A DNA stretch of 64,000 nucleotides from Aminobacter sp039907765 (lineage in GTDB: Bacteria; Pseudomonadota; Alphaproteobacteria; Rhizobiales; Rhizobiaceae), in contig NZ_JARDJI010000001.1 of NCBI RefSeq assembly GCF_039907765.1, positions 248,001-312,000 on the forward strand, written 5' to 3'. Shown one piece after another: positions 1-9,020 of the stretch. The position numbers and the translations under genes were made by a program. Positions within the stretch are counted from its first letter, which is position 1, and each line of letters opens with the position of its first letter. A model generated the notes under the pieces. The model worked only from the letters and a program-made list of their open reading frames with translations. It did not search any database and had not been told where the DNA came from.

Positions 1-124
1 ACAATTTAATATGAAGCGTTTCGAATGGAGTCAAGCCGCGTTCGCTCAGGGCCATCAGAAGGACGATGGCGCAATCATCAAAGGCCAGGGCGGCGATGTC
101 GAAAGGCGGGGACCCGGATTGATG

Positions 125-1057
125 TCAGTGCGGCTTGCGCACCGATTCCGTGATGGTCTGCGCCAGCGTTTCGGCGGCGCGAGAAGGCTTGTTGCGCGGA
201 TAGGCTATGTGGAACATATCCTCGAAAACCATGCGGTCGGGTGCCAGCACGCGCAGGCGGCCGGTGCGGACCCATTCGTCGGCATAATGGTCGGGCAGGA
301 AGCCGATATAGGCGCCGGAGAGCAGCAGCAGCAGCGTACCTTCCATGTGAGGTGTCGCGGCTGCCCAGGTGAAGTTCACTCCGCAGATCGTCTCGTTCAG
401 CATGTAAGTGCGGCCGGCGAAGGGCTGGGTAGAGAGGCGATCGTCCGTAAGGTCGGCGTCGGCAACGGCAAACAGCGCATGGCCCTCGGCACAGTAGAGC
501 TTCTGGACCTCGGAGAAGACCGGCTGGGTACGGAAATGCGGCGTGACGCTGCCGACCGACGGCATCAATACGATCTGGTAGGCCCCGTTCAGCAGGCCCT
601 GGTGCAGCACTTGCGGCGCGGCCACGTCGATTTCGAGATGAACGCGCGGGGCAGCGCGGTGAAAGGCGGCCAGTGCCCCCTGCAGGTCGAGCTCCGTATT
701 GGTGATCATGGCATCGACGGTGCCGAAGCTGAGGTTGCCCGTCAGTTCCCCTTGCGCCTCGCCGATGCGGCTCTGGAATTTTTCGAGCGATCCAAAGAGT
801 TCGAGTGCTGCGTCATAGACGAGCCGCCCCTCGTCGGTGAGCAGGAAGCCGCCGCGCCCGCGGCTGCACAGGCGCAGGCTCAGCCGTTCCTCCAGGTGCC
901 GCATATGGGTGGAGATCGTCGCCTGGGTCATGCCGAGCGCTGATTGCGCCGCGGAAAAGCCGCCATGCTGCACGACGGAGGCGAAGACACGCAGAAGCCT
1001 GAGTTCCGCATCGCCGAGCGAAAGGTTGAGGACGCGGTGGCGGACCTTGTTGATCAT
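125..1057 (-). CDS. LysR-family transcriptional regulator
   Basis: A 310-residue protein of normal length for LysR-type regulators. The N-terminal winged helix-turn-helix (about residues 17-75, with the typical run 'FSAAQSALGMTQATISTHM') is followed by a long effector-binding half that resembles the periplasmic-binding fold of the family. It is divergent from the ureohydrolase gene at 1150, with only 92 bases between the two starts, so it most likely controls that operon and its own expression. The chosen ATG has no clear Shine-Dalgarno sequence. The ligand cannot be read from the sequence; a guanidino compound or alcohol handled by the divergent operon is an inference. Confidence 0.9.
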   Translation of the reverse strand: MINKVRHRVLNLSLGDAELRLLRVFASVVQHGGFSAAQSALGMTQATISTHMRHLEERLSLRLCSRGRGGFLLTDEGRLVYDAALELFGSLEKFQSRIGEAQGELTGNLSFGTVDAMITNTELDLQGALAAFHRAAPRVHLEIDVAAPQVLHQGLLNGAYQIVLMPSVGSVTPHFRTQPVFSEVQKLYCAEGHALFAVADADLTDDRLSTQPFAGRTYMLNETICGVNFTWAAATPHMEGTLLLLLSGAYIGFLPDHYADEWVRTGRLRVLAPDRMVFEDMFHIAYPRNKPSRAAETLAQTITESVRKPH

Positions 1058-1101
1058 TCATTGATTAATGCACAAGTAAACATCCAATCATAGATACTTT
1101 T

Positions 1102-1117
1102 AAATGTATATGCATTT
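1102..1117. promoter_or_regulatory. Candidate LysR binding site in the divergent promoter
   Basis: An A+T-rich interrupted inverted repeat, AAATG-N6-CATTT, lies between the LysR gene and the ureohydrolase gene. LysR regulators usually bind such T/A-rich dyads between divergent genes. The repeat is short and could occur by chance; assignment is by position. Confidence 0.35.
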
Positions 1118-1149
1118 GGCACACTCCTCCGACCTTTGGAGGAGGGTAC

Positions 1150-2127
1150 ATGGCCAGCAATTCCTACGATTCCGGACGCCTGAACCTGCCGTTCGTCGGC
1201 ATCTGCACGTTCGGGAAATATCCCTATCAGCCGGATTGGGACGCTATCGACGCTGACGTGGCGATCCTCGGCGCGCCCTTCGACTGCGGCACGCAATGGC
1301 GGGCCGGCACCCGCTTCGGGCCGCGCTCGATCCGCGAAGCTTCGACGCTGTTCTCCTTCGGTCACGGCGGCGCCTATGACCATGAGGACGACGTCACCTA
1401 CCTGCCCAGCGGCGAGGTCTCCATCGTCGACATCGGCGACGCCGACATCGTCCACACCGACACCATGAAAAGCCACACCAACATCGAGTTCGGCGTGCGC
1501 AAGATCCTGGCAGCCGGCGCGCTGCCGGTGGTGCTGGGCGGCGATCATTCCGTCAACATTCCATGCATCAACGCCTTCTCCGACGACTGCACGAAGAACG
1601 GCCCGATCCACATCGTGCAGATCGACGCCCATCTCGACTTCGTCGACGAGCGCCACGGCGTGCGTTACGGCCACGGCAACCCGATGCGGCGCGCGGCGGA
1701 AAAGCCCTATGTCAGCGGCCTGTCGCAGCTCGGCATCCGCAACGTCTCGTCCACCGCCAAGGAGGGCTATGAGGACGCGCGCAAGATGGGCTCCGACATT
1801 CTCTCGGTCCGCCAGATCCGCGCGCTTGGAAGCGCTGCCGTTGCCGAGCGCGTGCCCGCCGACGCGCGCTATTACGTCACCATCGACATCGACGGCTTCG
1901 ACCCGTCGATTGCGCCGGGCACCGGCACGCCCTCGCATGGCGGCTTCATCTATTACGAGGTGCTGGAGATCCTGGCGGCTCTGGCCAAGCGCGGCACCAT
2001 CGTCGGCATCGACCTGGTCGAGGTGGCCCCCGACTACGACCATACCGGCGGCACCTCGATCCTGGCGGCACAGGTGCTGATGAACCTCATCGGCCGTGTC
2101 ATGCATGCCAGGCCAAAACAACGCTGA
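1150..2127 (+). CDS. Ureohydrolase (agmatinase/guanidino-acid amidinohydrolase family)
   Basis: A 325-residue member of the arginase/agmatinase fold that hydrolyses a guanidino group to urea and an amine using two Mn ions. All metal ligands are visible: GGDHS (His133), DAHLD (Asp159, His161, Asp163) and DIDGFDP (Asp246, Asp248). A very strong ribosome site (GGAGGAGG) precedes the ATG. It is the first gene of an operon with aldehyde dehydrogenase, a small membrane protein, an NCS1 permease and a GMC oxidoreductase. That company argues against plain agmatine breakdown and for a guanidino acid (such as guanidinobutyrate or guanidinopropionate) formed by oxidation of an alcohol or aldehyde. The exact substrate is not decided by the motifs. 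Confidence 0.9.
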   Translation: MASNSYDSGRLNLPFVGICTFGKYPYQPDWDAIDADVAILGAPFDCGTQWRAGTRFGPRSIREASTLFSFGHGGAYDHEDDVTYLPSGEVSIVDIGDADIVHTDTMKSHTNIEFGVRKILAAGALPVVLGGDHSVNIPCINAFSDDCTKNGPIHIVQIDAHLDFVDERHGVRYGHGNPMRRAAEKPYVSGLSQLGIRNVSSTAKEGYEDARKMGSDILSVRQIRALGSAAVAERVPADARYYVTIDIDGFDPSIAPGTGTPSHGGFIYYEVLEILAALAKRGTIVGIDLVEVAPDYDHTGGTSILAAQVLMNLIGRVMHARPKQR

Positions 2128-2183
2128 CAGAAGAACCTGGGAGAGTCGGCCGCTTGCGGCGCCTGGCTGAGGAGGAAGGACAC

Positions 2184-3692
2184 ATGGACGACAACGTCCG
2201 AAATTATCTCGACCAACATGGTGTCAGCGACGCGACGCGGCGGTTTCTGGCGAAACCGCAGAAGATGTTCATCGACGGCGCTTGGGTCGATAGCGGCAAC
2301 GGCGCGACCTTCGACATTTTCGAGCCCTCGACCGGCGGTCTGGTCAGCCGCGCGCCTGCCGGCACGACGGAGGATCTCGACCGGGCCGTCCTGGCCGCCC
2401 GACGCCAGTTCGATGGCGGGGCCTGGCGCCGCCTCAAGCCGCTCGAGCGCGAGCGCCTGCTCCACCGTCTTGCCGACCTGATCGAACTGCATGCAGACGA
2501 ACTGGCGGAAATCGAGGCGATCGACATGGGCAAGTCGGTGACCTTTGCCCGCGAGATCGACATCCAGGGCACTGTCGATACGTTCCGCTATTTCGCCGGC
2601 TGGCCTTCCAAGTTGCACGGGCGCACCGTCGAGCCGTCCATTCCCGGCAACTATCTCGCTTACACCCGCAAGGAGCCGCTGGGCGTAGTCGCGGCCATCG
2701 TGCCGTGGAACTTTCCGCTCCAGACAATGGCCTGGAAGCTCGCGGCAGCGCTGGCGGTCGGCTGCACCGTCATCGTCAAGCCGGCCGAACTGACTTCGCT
2801 CTCCACCCTGCGCTTTGCCGAACTGGTGCAGGAGGCCGGCATCCCCGACGGTGTCGTCAACATCGTGACCGGCCGGGGCAGCGTGATCGGCGCCGCCATG
2901 TCGACGCATCCCGGTATCGACAAGGTCACCTTTACCGGCTCGACGCCAGTCGGGCAGGAGGTCGGTCGTACCGCCGTCGGCAATCTCAAGCATGTCACGC
3001 TGGAACTCGGCGGCAAGTCGCCGGTGCTTGTTCTCGACGATGCCGACCTCGCCAGCGCGGCCCAGGCGGTGGTGAACGGCGTGTTCTTCAATTCAGGTCA
3101 GGTCTGCGACGCAGGCACGCGCGTCTACGTCCAGCGTTCGGTGCACGACGCTTTCCTTGACGAACTGGTCGCAGTCACCAAGGCGCTCAAGATAGCGCCT
3201 GGCCTAGACCGCGATTGCTACATCGGCCCACTGGTATCGGCGCAGCAGAAGAAGGTCGTCTCATCCTACATCGAGGCCGGCCGCCGGGAAGGCGCCGAGC
3301 TGATCCATGGCGGCACAAGCCTCGACCGGCCAGGCCACTTCATCGAGCCGGCCATCTTCGCACACTGCAAGCCTGAAATGACGATCGTGCGCGAGGAGAT
3401 CTTCGGCCCCGTATTGGTGACCGACGCCTTCGATGATCTCGACGATGCGGTTGCGCTGGCCAATGACACGCCGTTCGGCCTGGCGGCCGCGGTCTACTCG
3501 AACGACCTGTCGCGGGTGCACGGGCTGATCCCGCGTCTGCAGGCGGGTTCGATCTACGTCAATGCCCACAGCACGATCGATCCTTCCATGCCCTTCGGCG
3601 GGTTCAAGGCCTCGGGCTTTGGCAAGGATCTGGGACCCGAGCAGCTCGACTACCTGATGGAGACGAAGGCCGTGTGGATCACGCTGCCATGA
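2184..3692 (+). CDS. NAD(P)-dependent aldehyde dehydrogenase
   Basis: A 502-residue enzyme of the ALDH superfamily that oxidises an aldehyde to a carboxylic acid. The general-base Glu lies in VTLELGGKSP and the catalytic Cys in NSGQVCDAG; the NAD-binding PWNFPLQ segment is present. The ATG at 2184 is preferred over the in-frame TTG at 2154 because GAGGAGG sits just upstream. It lies 56 bases after the ureohydrolase gene and upstream of the GMC oxidoreductase, so it probably takes the aldehyde produced by that enzyme and hands the acid to the ureohydrolase. Family similarity to betaine-aldehyde or aminobutyraldehyde dehydrogenases is likely but the substrate is unproven. Confidence 0.92.
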   Translation: MDDNVRNYLDQHGVSDATRRFLAKPQKMFIDGAWVDSGNGATFDIFEPSTGGLVSRAPAGTTEDLDRAVLAARRQFDGGAWRRLKPLERERLLHRLADLIELHADELAEIEAIDMGKSVTFAREIDIQGTVDTFRYFAGWPSKLHGRTVEPSIPGNYLAYTRKEPLGVVAAIVPWNFPLQTMAWKLAAALAVGCTVIVKPAELTSLSTLRFAELVQEAGIPDGVVNIVTGRGSVIGAAMSTHPGIDKVTFTGSTPVGQEVGRTAVGNLKHVTLELGGKSPVLVLDDADLASAAQAVVNGVFFNSGQVCDAGTRVYVQRSVHDAFLDELVAVTKALKIAPGLDRDCYIGPLVSAQQKKVVSSYIEAGRREGAELIHGGTSLDRPGHFIEPAIFAHCKPEMTIVREEIFGPVLVTDAFDDLDDAVALANDTPFGLAAAVYSNDLSRVHGLIPRLQAGSIYVNAHSTIDPSMPFGGFKASGFGKDLGPEQLDYLMETKAVWITLP

Positions 3693-3717
3693 GGCTGGGC
3701 GCCCGATGAGCAATTCT

Positions 3718-3742
3718 CCGGCCGTCGCCCATGGGCGGCCGG
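3718..3742. terminator. Hairpin between aldehyde dehydrogenase and transporter genes
   Basis: CCGGC and CGCCC pair with GGGCG and GCCGG around an AT loop, leaving a three-base bulge. No run of T follows on either strand, so it is better read as an RNA-processing or partial-termination hairpin inside the operon than as a full Rho-independent terminator. Confidence 0.35.
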
Positions 3743-3819
3743 TTGGCAGGATCCGCGGCTGATGGAGCCGCATGCATCGCGGACAGACGCCGAAGGCGCG
3801 ACGCGAAAGGGGAACGACG

Positions 3820-3987
3820 ATGGAAACCGACATCGCCTGGCAGAAAGAACTCGAGCGGCGCGCCCGCATCTATGAGGATATCGAGGCTGGCGGCCGTTTC
3901 GAGGGCGTGATGACCACGCTCGATTACGCCGGAATGACCGTTCTGACGCTCGTTCTGGTCGCCGGATTCTGGATCTGGGGGGCGTGA
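3820..3987 (+). CDS. Small single-span membrane protein beside the NCS1 permease
   Basis: A 55-residue protein. The first half is charged and soluble (about residues 1-33) and the last 20 residues form one hydrophobic helix ending in WIWGA. The ATG at 3820 is preferred to an in-frame ATG at 3772 because AAAGGGG lies a suitable distance upstream. The stop is followed one base later by the permease ATG, so the two are translationally coupled. The arrangement recalls small accessory subunits encoded next to larger transporters. No family is recognised with certainty; a stabilising or regulatory subunit of the permease is an inference from position. Confidence 0.7.
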   Translation: METDIAWQKELERRARIYEDIEAGGRFEGVMTTLDYAGMTVLTLVLVAGFWIWGA

Positions 3988-3988
3988 G

Positions 3989-5452
3989 ATGACCGACCAC
4001 GTCGCCAATGCGGGATTTGCGGCTGCTGCCGCCGAACGTCAGGAGGCCGCCCGCAATCGCGAGGCCGCGGAACGCGGCGACGCGCCGCTGCTGCCGTCCG
4101 AAAGGCTCTGGGGCTTCTGGGAGTTCACCTACGCCAACTCCGCACTCGCCATCGCTACCTGGGCCTTCCTGATCGGGGGGGCCATCGGCCTCTTTGTCGG
4201 GCCGAAGGAAGGCATAGCCGCCATCGTCATCGGCAACGTCGTCGGTGTCGTGCTGACGGCGCTTGCCACCACACCCCTTTCCGGGCGCTATGGCATCGAA
4301 CAGTTCGTCGCGCTGCGCAGCCAGTTCGGCTATAACGGCAGTCGCGTCGTTTACGTACTTGCCGTCGTCGTGCTCACCATGGGCTGGCTTGCCGTGCTCG
4401 CCATGATGTTCGGCCGCTCGATCGATGGTCTCGCGGCGCTGAGCGCAGGTGAGGCGGCCAGTCCGACCGGCATCAAGATGGTCATCGCCGCCGTTGGCGC
4501 GATCCTCGTCACCTGGTTCATCGTCGCCAAGGGACCGACTTCGATCAAGTTCTTCAACATGGTCGTCTCGCCCGCGCTGGTGATCCTGATGATCGTGATG
4601 CTCTACCTCATCCTGCAGAACCGTTCCTTTGCCGAACTCCTGGCGATGCCGGCGCTTGCCCCGCCTTTCGAGGACGACACGCTAAACTTCATCATTGCCG
4701 TCGAGGTCAATCTTGCCGCTGGTTTCTCCTGGTGGCCCTACATCGGCAACCTCGCGCGTCTCACCAAGAACGAGCGCACCGCCTTCTGGCCGAACATCCT
4801 CGGCATCTTCGGCGCTGCCGCGCTCGGCGAGATCGTCGGCCTGCTCGCCGCCGTGGCCCTTGGCGAAAGCGACCCGACGATCTGGATGACCAAGATCGCT
4901 GGCCCGATGATCGGCATCATCGCGCTGCTCTTTGTTGCCTTCGCCAACATGACCTCGATGGCGAACATCCTCTACACCTCCATCGTCGGTCTCAGGCAGG
5001 TGGGAACGGCGTCGGTTCGAGCCATTTCCTGGGGCACGATCCTCTTCCTGTTCTGCCTCATCCCGCTTGGCCTCGTGATCTTCTATCCGCAGATGTATGA
5101 CGGCTTCTTCATCTTCCTCGTCTGGACGTCGGCGCTCAATTCCGCGCTCGCCGGCATCGGCATCGCCGATTACTTCTTCCTGCGCGGCCAGAAGCTGGAC
5201 ATGCGCAGCCTGCATGGCCCGCAGGAAAACGGCCCCTATCGTTTCTGGGCGGGTTTCAACCCGATCGGGCTCGCAGCACTTGCCGTCGGCTTCATCGTCT
5301 ATGTGATGATCTTCAACCCGCAGACGCTCGCGAGCGTGCCGGCCTTCAAGTACCTGACCGCCTCCGTGCCCTCCTGTCTTGCAGCAGGCGCGGTCCACTA
5401 TGTCCTGACCCGGCTCTTCGCCCGCGGGCGCGGCTGGGGCCTCTACCCGTAA
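3989..5452 (+). CDS. NCS1-family permease (purine/cytosine permease type)
   Basis: A 487-residue protein with about twelve hydrophobic spans and a soluble N-terminal tail of about 40 residues. The sequence around residues 36-75 (LWGFWEFTYANSALAIATW) and the loop with WWPYIGNLARLTK agree with the NCS1/CodB family of sodium- or proton-coupled importers of nitrogenous compounds. It lies one base after the 55-residue membrane protein and 15 bases before the GMC oxidoreductase. The neighbours suggest that it imports the compound the operon degrades, possibly a guanidino or quaternary-amine alcohol rather than a nucleobase. Function as importer is well supported; substrate is inferred. Confidence 0.88.
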   Translation: MTDHVANAGFAAAAAERQEAARNREAAERGDAPLLPSERLWGFWEFTYANSALAIATWAFLIGGAIGLFVGPKEGIAAIVIGNVVGVVLTALATTPLSGRYGIEQFVALRSQFGYNGSRVVYVLAVVVLTMGWLAVLAMMFGRSIDGLAALSAGEAASPTGIKMVIAAVGAILVTWFIVAKGPTSIKFFNMVVSPALVILMIVMLYLILQNRSFAELLAMPALAPPFEDDTLNFIIAVEVNLAAGFSWWPYIGNLARLTKNERTAFWPNILGIFGAAALGEIVGLLAAVALGESDPTIWMTKIAGPMIGIIALLFVAFANMTSMANILYTSIVGLRQVGTASVRAISWGTILFLFCLIPLGLVIFYPQMYDGFFIFLVWTSALNSALAGIGIADYFFLRGQKLDMRSLHGPQENGPYRFWAGFNPIGLAALAVGFIVYVMIFNPQTLASVPAFKYLTASVPSCLAAGAVHYVLTRLFARGRGWGLYP

Positions 5453-5467
5453 ACTCCGGATACCGCC

Positions 5468-7153
5468 ATGACCGAGACCTATGACTACATCATCATCGGC
5501 GCCGGATCAGCCGGCTGTGTGCTCGCCAACCGCCTTTCCGAGGACCCGACGACAAAGGTCCTGGTCCTCGAATATGGCGGCAGCGACAAGTCGATCTTCA
5601 TCCAGATGCCGACGGCGTTGTCCATCCCGATGAACGGCACCAAGTACAACTGGAAATACATGACCCTGCCGGAGCCGGGTCTCGATGGTCGTCGGGTCCA
5701 TTGCCCGCGCGGAAAGGTCATTGGCGGTTCCTCCTCGATCAATGGGCTCGTCTATATGCGCGGCCATGCCCGCGATTTCGACGAGTGGGAGGAACTGGGC
5801 GCGCGAGGCTGGCGCTATGCCAACTGCCTGCCCTATTTCCAGCGCGCCGAAAGCTGGCGGGACGGGGGCGACGCCTATCGCGGTGCCGCCGGCCCACTTG
5901 CCACCAATGCCGGCAACAAGATGCAGAACCCGCTTTACAAGGCCTTCGTCGATGCCGGCCACGAGGCGGGCTACATCACGACGGAAGATCCGAATGGCCA
6001 TATGCAGGAAGGTTTCGGCCCGATGCACATGACCGTCAAGGACGGTGTGCGCTGGTCGACCGCCAATGCCTATCTGAAGCCGGCGATGAACCGGCCGAAC
6101 CTCAGCGTCGTCACCCATGCCATGACGCGGCGCGTGCTGCTCGAAGGCAAGCGCGCCGTCGGCGTCGAGTATGAACTCGGCGGCGAACGCGTCGTGGCCA
6201 AGGCGAGCCGAGAGGTGCTTGTTTCCTCCGGCCCGATCGGCTCGCCGCATCTTTTGCAACGCTCCGGCATCGGCCCGGCGTCGGTGCTGCGGCAGGCGGG
6301 TGTCGAGGTGCTGCACGATCTGCCCGGCGTCGGCGAAAACCTCCAGGACCATTCCGAGGTCTATATTCAGTACGCCTGCAAGGAGCCGATCACCCTCAAC
6401 GGCAAGATGGGGCTCCTGAGCCGCGCCCTGATCGGCGCCGAATGGCTGCTGTTCAAGAAGGGGCTTTCGGTCTCCAATCATTTCGAGAGTGGCGGTTTCA
6501 TTCGTTCCGATGCATCGCTCGAATGGCCCGATATCCAGTTTCACTTCCTGCCCGCGGCCATGCGCTATGACGGCAAGAAGCCGCTCGATGGCCATGGCTT
6601 CATGGTGCTGACCGGGCCGAACAAGCCGAAGAGCCGTGGTCATGTGCGTCTGCGTTCGCCTGAGGCGCATGAGCAGCCGGACATCCTGTTCAACTATCTC
6701 AATCGCGAGGAGGACCGCGAAGGATTTCGGCGCTGCCTGCGGCTCACCCGTGAAATCATCGCTCAACCGGCTTTCGACCGCTTTCGCGGTGAGGAAATCG
6801 CGCCTGGTGCGAACGTGCGCACCGATGACGAGATCGACGCCTGGGTGCGCGAGACCATGGAAAGCACCTACCACCCGTGCGGATCCTGTCGCATGGGTGA
6901 GGACACGATGGCGGTGGTGGACAGCGACCTCAAAGTGCGCGGCCTCGAAGGGCTGCGTGTCGTCGACAGCTCTGTCTTTCCCGCCGAACCGAACGCTAAC
7001 CTCAACGCGCCGACAATAATGCTGGCAGAGCGCGCATCCGACATTGTGCGCGGCAAGCCGTTGCTCGCCGCCTCGAATGCTGCCGTGGGTGTCGCTCCGG
7101 GTGTCGGCGTCTCGCAACGCAGCGGCACCCCGGTGCGTGCGGCGCGGTTCTAG
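5468..7153 (+). CDS. GMC-family FAD-dependent alcohol oxidoreductase (choline dehydrogenase-like)
   Basis: A 561-residue glucose-methanol-choline oxidoreductase. The N-terminal FAD-binding dinucleotide motif is IIIGAGSAGCVLANRL (about residues 8-23). The GMC signature around GGSSSINGLVYMRG follows, and the C-terminal catalytic region has YHPCGSCRMG (active-site His) and PNANLNAPT. These enzymes oxidise an alcohol to an aldehyde at a flavin, often passing electrons to the respiratory chain. The last gene of the operon; with the aldehyde dehydrogenase it would oxidise an alcohol to an acid. It is BetA-like, but no betaine-aldehyde/choline regulator (BetI) is nearby, so choline itself is not assumed. 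Confidence 0.9.
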   Translation: MTETYDYIIIGAGSAGCVLANRLSEDPTTKVLVLEYGGSDKSIFIQMPTALSIPMNGTKYNWKYMTLPEPGLDGRRVHCPRGKVIGGSSSINGLVYMRGHARDFDEWEELGARGWRYANCLPYFQRAESWRDGGDAYRGAAGPLATNAGNKMQNPLYKAFVDAGHEAGYITTEDPNGHMQEGFGPMHMTVKDGVRWSTANAYLKPAMNRPNLSVVTHAMTRRVLLEGKRAVGVEYELGGERVVAKASREVLVSSGPIGSPHLLQRSGIGPASVLRQAGVEVLHDLPGVGENLQDHSEVYIQYACKEPITLNGKMGLLSRALIGAEWLLFKKGLSVSNHFESGGFIRSDASLEWPDIQFHFLPAAMRYDGKKPLDGHGFMVLTGPNKPKSRGHVRLRSPEAHEQPDILFNYLNREEDREGFRRCLRLTREIIAQPAFDRFRGEEIAPGANVRTDDEIDAWVRETMESTYHPCGSCRMGEDTMAVVDSDLKVRGLEGLRVVDSSVFPAEPNANLNAPTIMLAERASDIVRGKPLLAASNAAVGVAPGVGVSQRSGTPVRAARF

Positions 7154-7313
7154 CGGAGGTGCCGATGTTGCGGGCGATCGGCCACATCGTGGCCAAGCGA
7201 GATCACGGGGACCCTGAAGTGCCTCAGGATTGGCCGCCTTTCATTGAGGCCCTGTCCCGTCGCCTGATTGCGCGTCTCAGGGGTGGGCCTCGCCCGGCGA
7301 CGCACGGGCAGCC

Positions 7314-8798
7314 TCACGAGCGGGAAAGCGCCTCGGCAAAGCGGGCGAGATAGGGCCTCATCCGCTCGGTCGGCACGCCCGCATAGCCGAGGATGAGCGC
7401 GCTGGGCCGCGGTGTCGCCACAGTATAGTCCGAGAGCGGGTAGCATTGTAGGCCCGCCTCCAACACATCTTGTCGTACCGCGCGGTCGTCGCGCCCGTCC
7501 GTCAGCCAGGCGAGCGCGTTGAGCCCGCTTTCGGAACAGTCGATGTTGGCAAGCCCGGCGAGTGCGACCTTTCCCGCGTCGATGAAGGCCTCGCGGCGCT
7601 CGGCATATAGGCCGCGCATGCGACGCAGATGGCTGGCAAAGTGCCCTCCGCCGATGAATTCGGCCAATACGAGTTGGGTCTCCACCGGCACGCTGCGATT
7701 GATCAGTCCGGAGAGATTGCGGAAGGTGCCCACGAGCTGCGGCGGGAGAACGAGGTAGCCGACGCGTACGCCTGGATAGAGTGCCTTGCTGAAACTGCCG
7801 GCATAGATGACCCTGTCATGACTATCGATGGAGCGTATGGATGGCAGCGGTGCGCCGTCATAACGGAATTCGCTGTCGTAGTCGTCCTCGAGAATCCAGG
7901 CGTCGTTGGCTCGCGCCCATTCGAGAAGAGCAAGCCGGCGTGGCAGCGAAAGCGTCACGCCGAGGGGATGGTGCCGGGATGGCATGACGAATGCGAGCCG
8001 GGCGCCGGGATAGCGCGCTGCCGCTCCGGCGACATCCATCCCGTCGCCATCCACATCGGTGAGGCAGAGGCGAAAGCCGAGCGTGTGGAAGAGATTGTAA
8101 GTAGTCACCGGACCGGGATCCTCGAACCAGATGCCGTCGCCGGGATCTGCGAGCGCGAGCACCGCGAGCGTGAAGGCTGCGTGCCCGCCAGGCGTGATGA
8201 CGATCTGCTCGGGATCGCAGGGGTCATGCCGGTGTACGGCGAGATATTCGGCAATCCGCTGGCGCAGGATGAGTTCGCCGCCAAGGTCGCCGTAGCCAAG
8301 GGCCGCGACCTTGCCGCCGCGCGTCACCGAATTCCAGCATTTGCGCCAGAGGGCAAAGGGAAAGCGATCGATCGCCGGCCGGTTAGGCAGGAAGGGCATT
8401 GGCTCGAACTGGCCGATATCGGCCGACATCTGCCGAGAGAGATCCCCGATCCGCGACAGCCGGGGTGGAGGCATGTCCGGTACATTCGCCAAGGATTTCT
8501 GCCAGCGTGGTATTGCTGCCGGCCTCGGCAGGGCGGCCGAGACGAAGGTGCCCGCACCCTGCCGCGCCTCGAGATATCCTTCCGCCTTGAGGTTCTCCAG
8601 CACCCGCACCAGCGTCTGGCGTGACAGGCCCACTTCTTCGCAAAGGATGCGGCTTGCCGGCAGGCGTGTACCTGGGCGCAGATGGCCCTTGAGGATCGCC
8701 TGGCGCAGCTGGTCCTGCACCTGGCGGAATTTCGGAACGGCGGCCGCGGCATCCAAGCGAAGGAACGGCAGGATCGGGCCTTCGAGTTGCTTGGCCAA
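7314..8798 (-). CDS. MocR-type GntR/aminotransferase-like transcriptional regulator
   Basis: A 494-residue fusion of an N-terminal GntR winged helix (about residues 14-80) and a fold-type I aminotransferase-like domain that binds PLP. The PLP lysine lies in AGSFSKALYPG. The longer reading frame to 8981 has no sensible coding content at its front; a TTG at 8798 preceded by GGAG at proper spacing is chosen instead. Divergent from the ABC importer genes that start at 9021, so likely their regulator, with an amine or amino compound sensed through PLP. A candidate operator lies between the genes. Confidence 0.85.
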   Translation of the reverse strand: MAKQLEGPILPFLRLDAAAAVPKFRQVQDQLRQAILKGHLRPGTRLPASRILCEEVGLSRQTLVRVLENLKAEGYLEARQGAGTFVSAALPRPAAIPRWQKSLANVPDMPPPRLSRIGDLSRQMSADIGQFEPMPFLPNRPAIDRFPFALWRKCWNSVTRGGKVAALGYGDLGGELILRQRIAEYLAVHRHDPCDPEQIVITPGGHAAFTLAVLALADPGDGIWFEDPGPVTTYNLFHTLGFRLCLTDVDGDGMDVAGAAARYPGARLAFVMPSRHHPLGVTLSLPRRLALLEWARANDAWILEDDYDSEFRYDGAPLPSIRSIDSHDRVIYAGSFSKALYPGVRVGYLVLPPQLVGTFRNLSGLINRSVPVETQLVLAEFIGGGHFASHLRRMRGLYAERREAFIDAGKVALAGLANIDCSESGLNALAWLTDGRDDRAVRQDVLEAGLQCYPLSDYTVATPRPSALILGYAGVPTERMRPYLARFAEALSRS

Positions 8799-8837
8799 GA
8801 CGCGTCTCCAGAATTGGTACAGTCGAATGAACAATAA

Positions 8838-8858
8838 TGGACATTCTAATGTTGTCCA
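8838..8858. promoter_or_regulatory. Candidate operator, TGGACA-N9-TGTCCA
   Basis: A perfect six-base inverted repeat spaced by nine bases, 40 bases upstream of the MocR-type gene start and about 160 bases before the binding-protein gene. Its spacing (centres two half-sites 15 bases apart) suits a dimeric GntR-type regulator. Function is inferred from position. Confidence 0.45.
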
Positions 8859-9020
8859 ATTGTTACATGCTCTGCCTACACGAAACGCACCGATGCAGCC
8901 CCTTTGATGCAGACAGAGTGCAGGGGAACCGGAATGCACGGCCGCACCTGCGGCCGATTGCTGATGCCGACTGACAGCCAATGACCACCAACCGTCGCAG
9001 ACGGTGAACAGGAGGAATTC

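Noticed and set aside
1..124. Protein-like reading on the minus strand beyond the LysR stop (possible start ATG at 55)
   Set aside because: The segment is in frame with LysR but after its stop, has no ribosome site and only about 18 codons before the window edge; it cannot be called.
5468..7153. Naming the GMC oxidoreductase betA
   Set aside because: No betI, betB pair in the usual order or choline transporter is present; the ureohydrolase and NCS1 permease point to another substrate.
7159..7353. Short forward frame with GGAGG before an ATG at 7165
   Set aside because: It runs into the end of the MocR-type gene on the other strand and has no family features; the ribosome-like site is probably chance.
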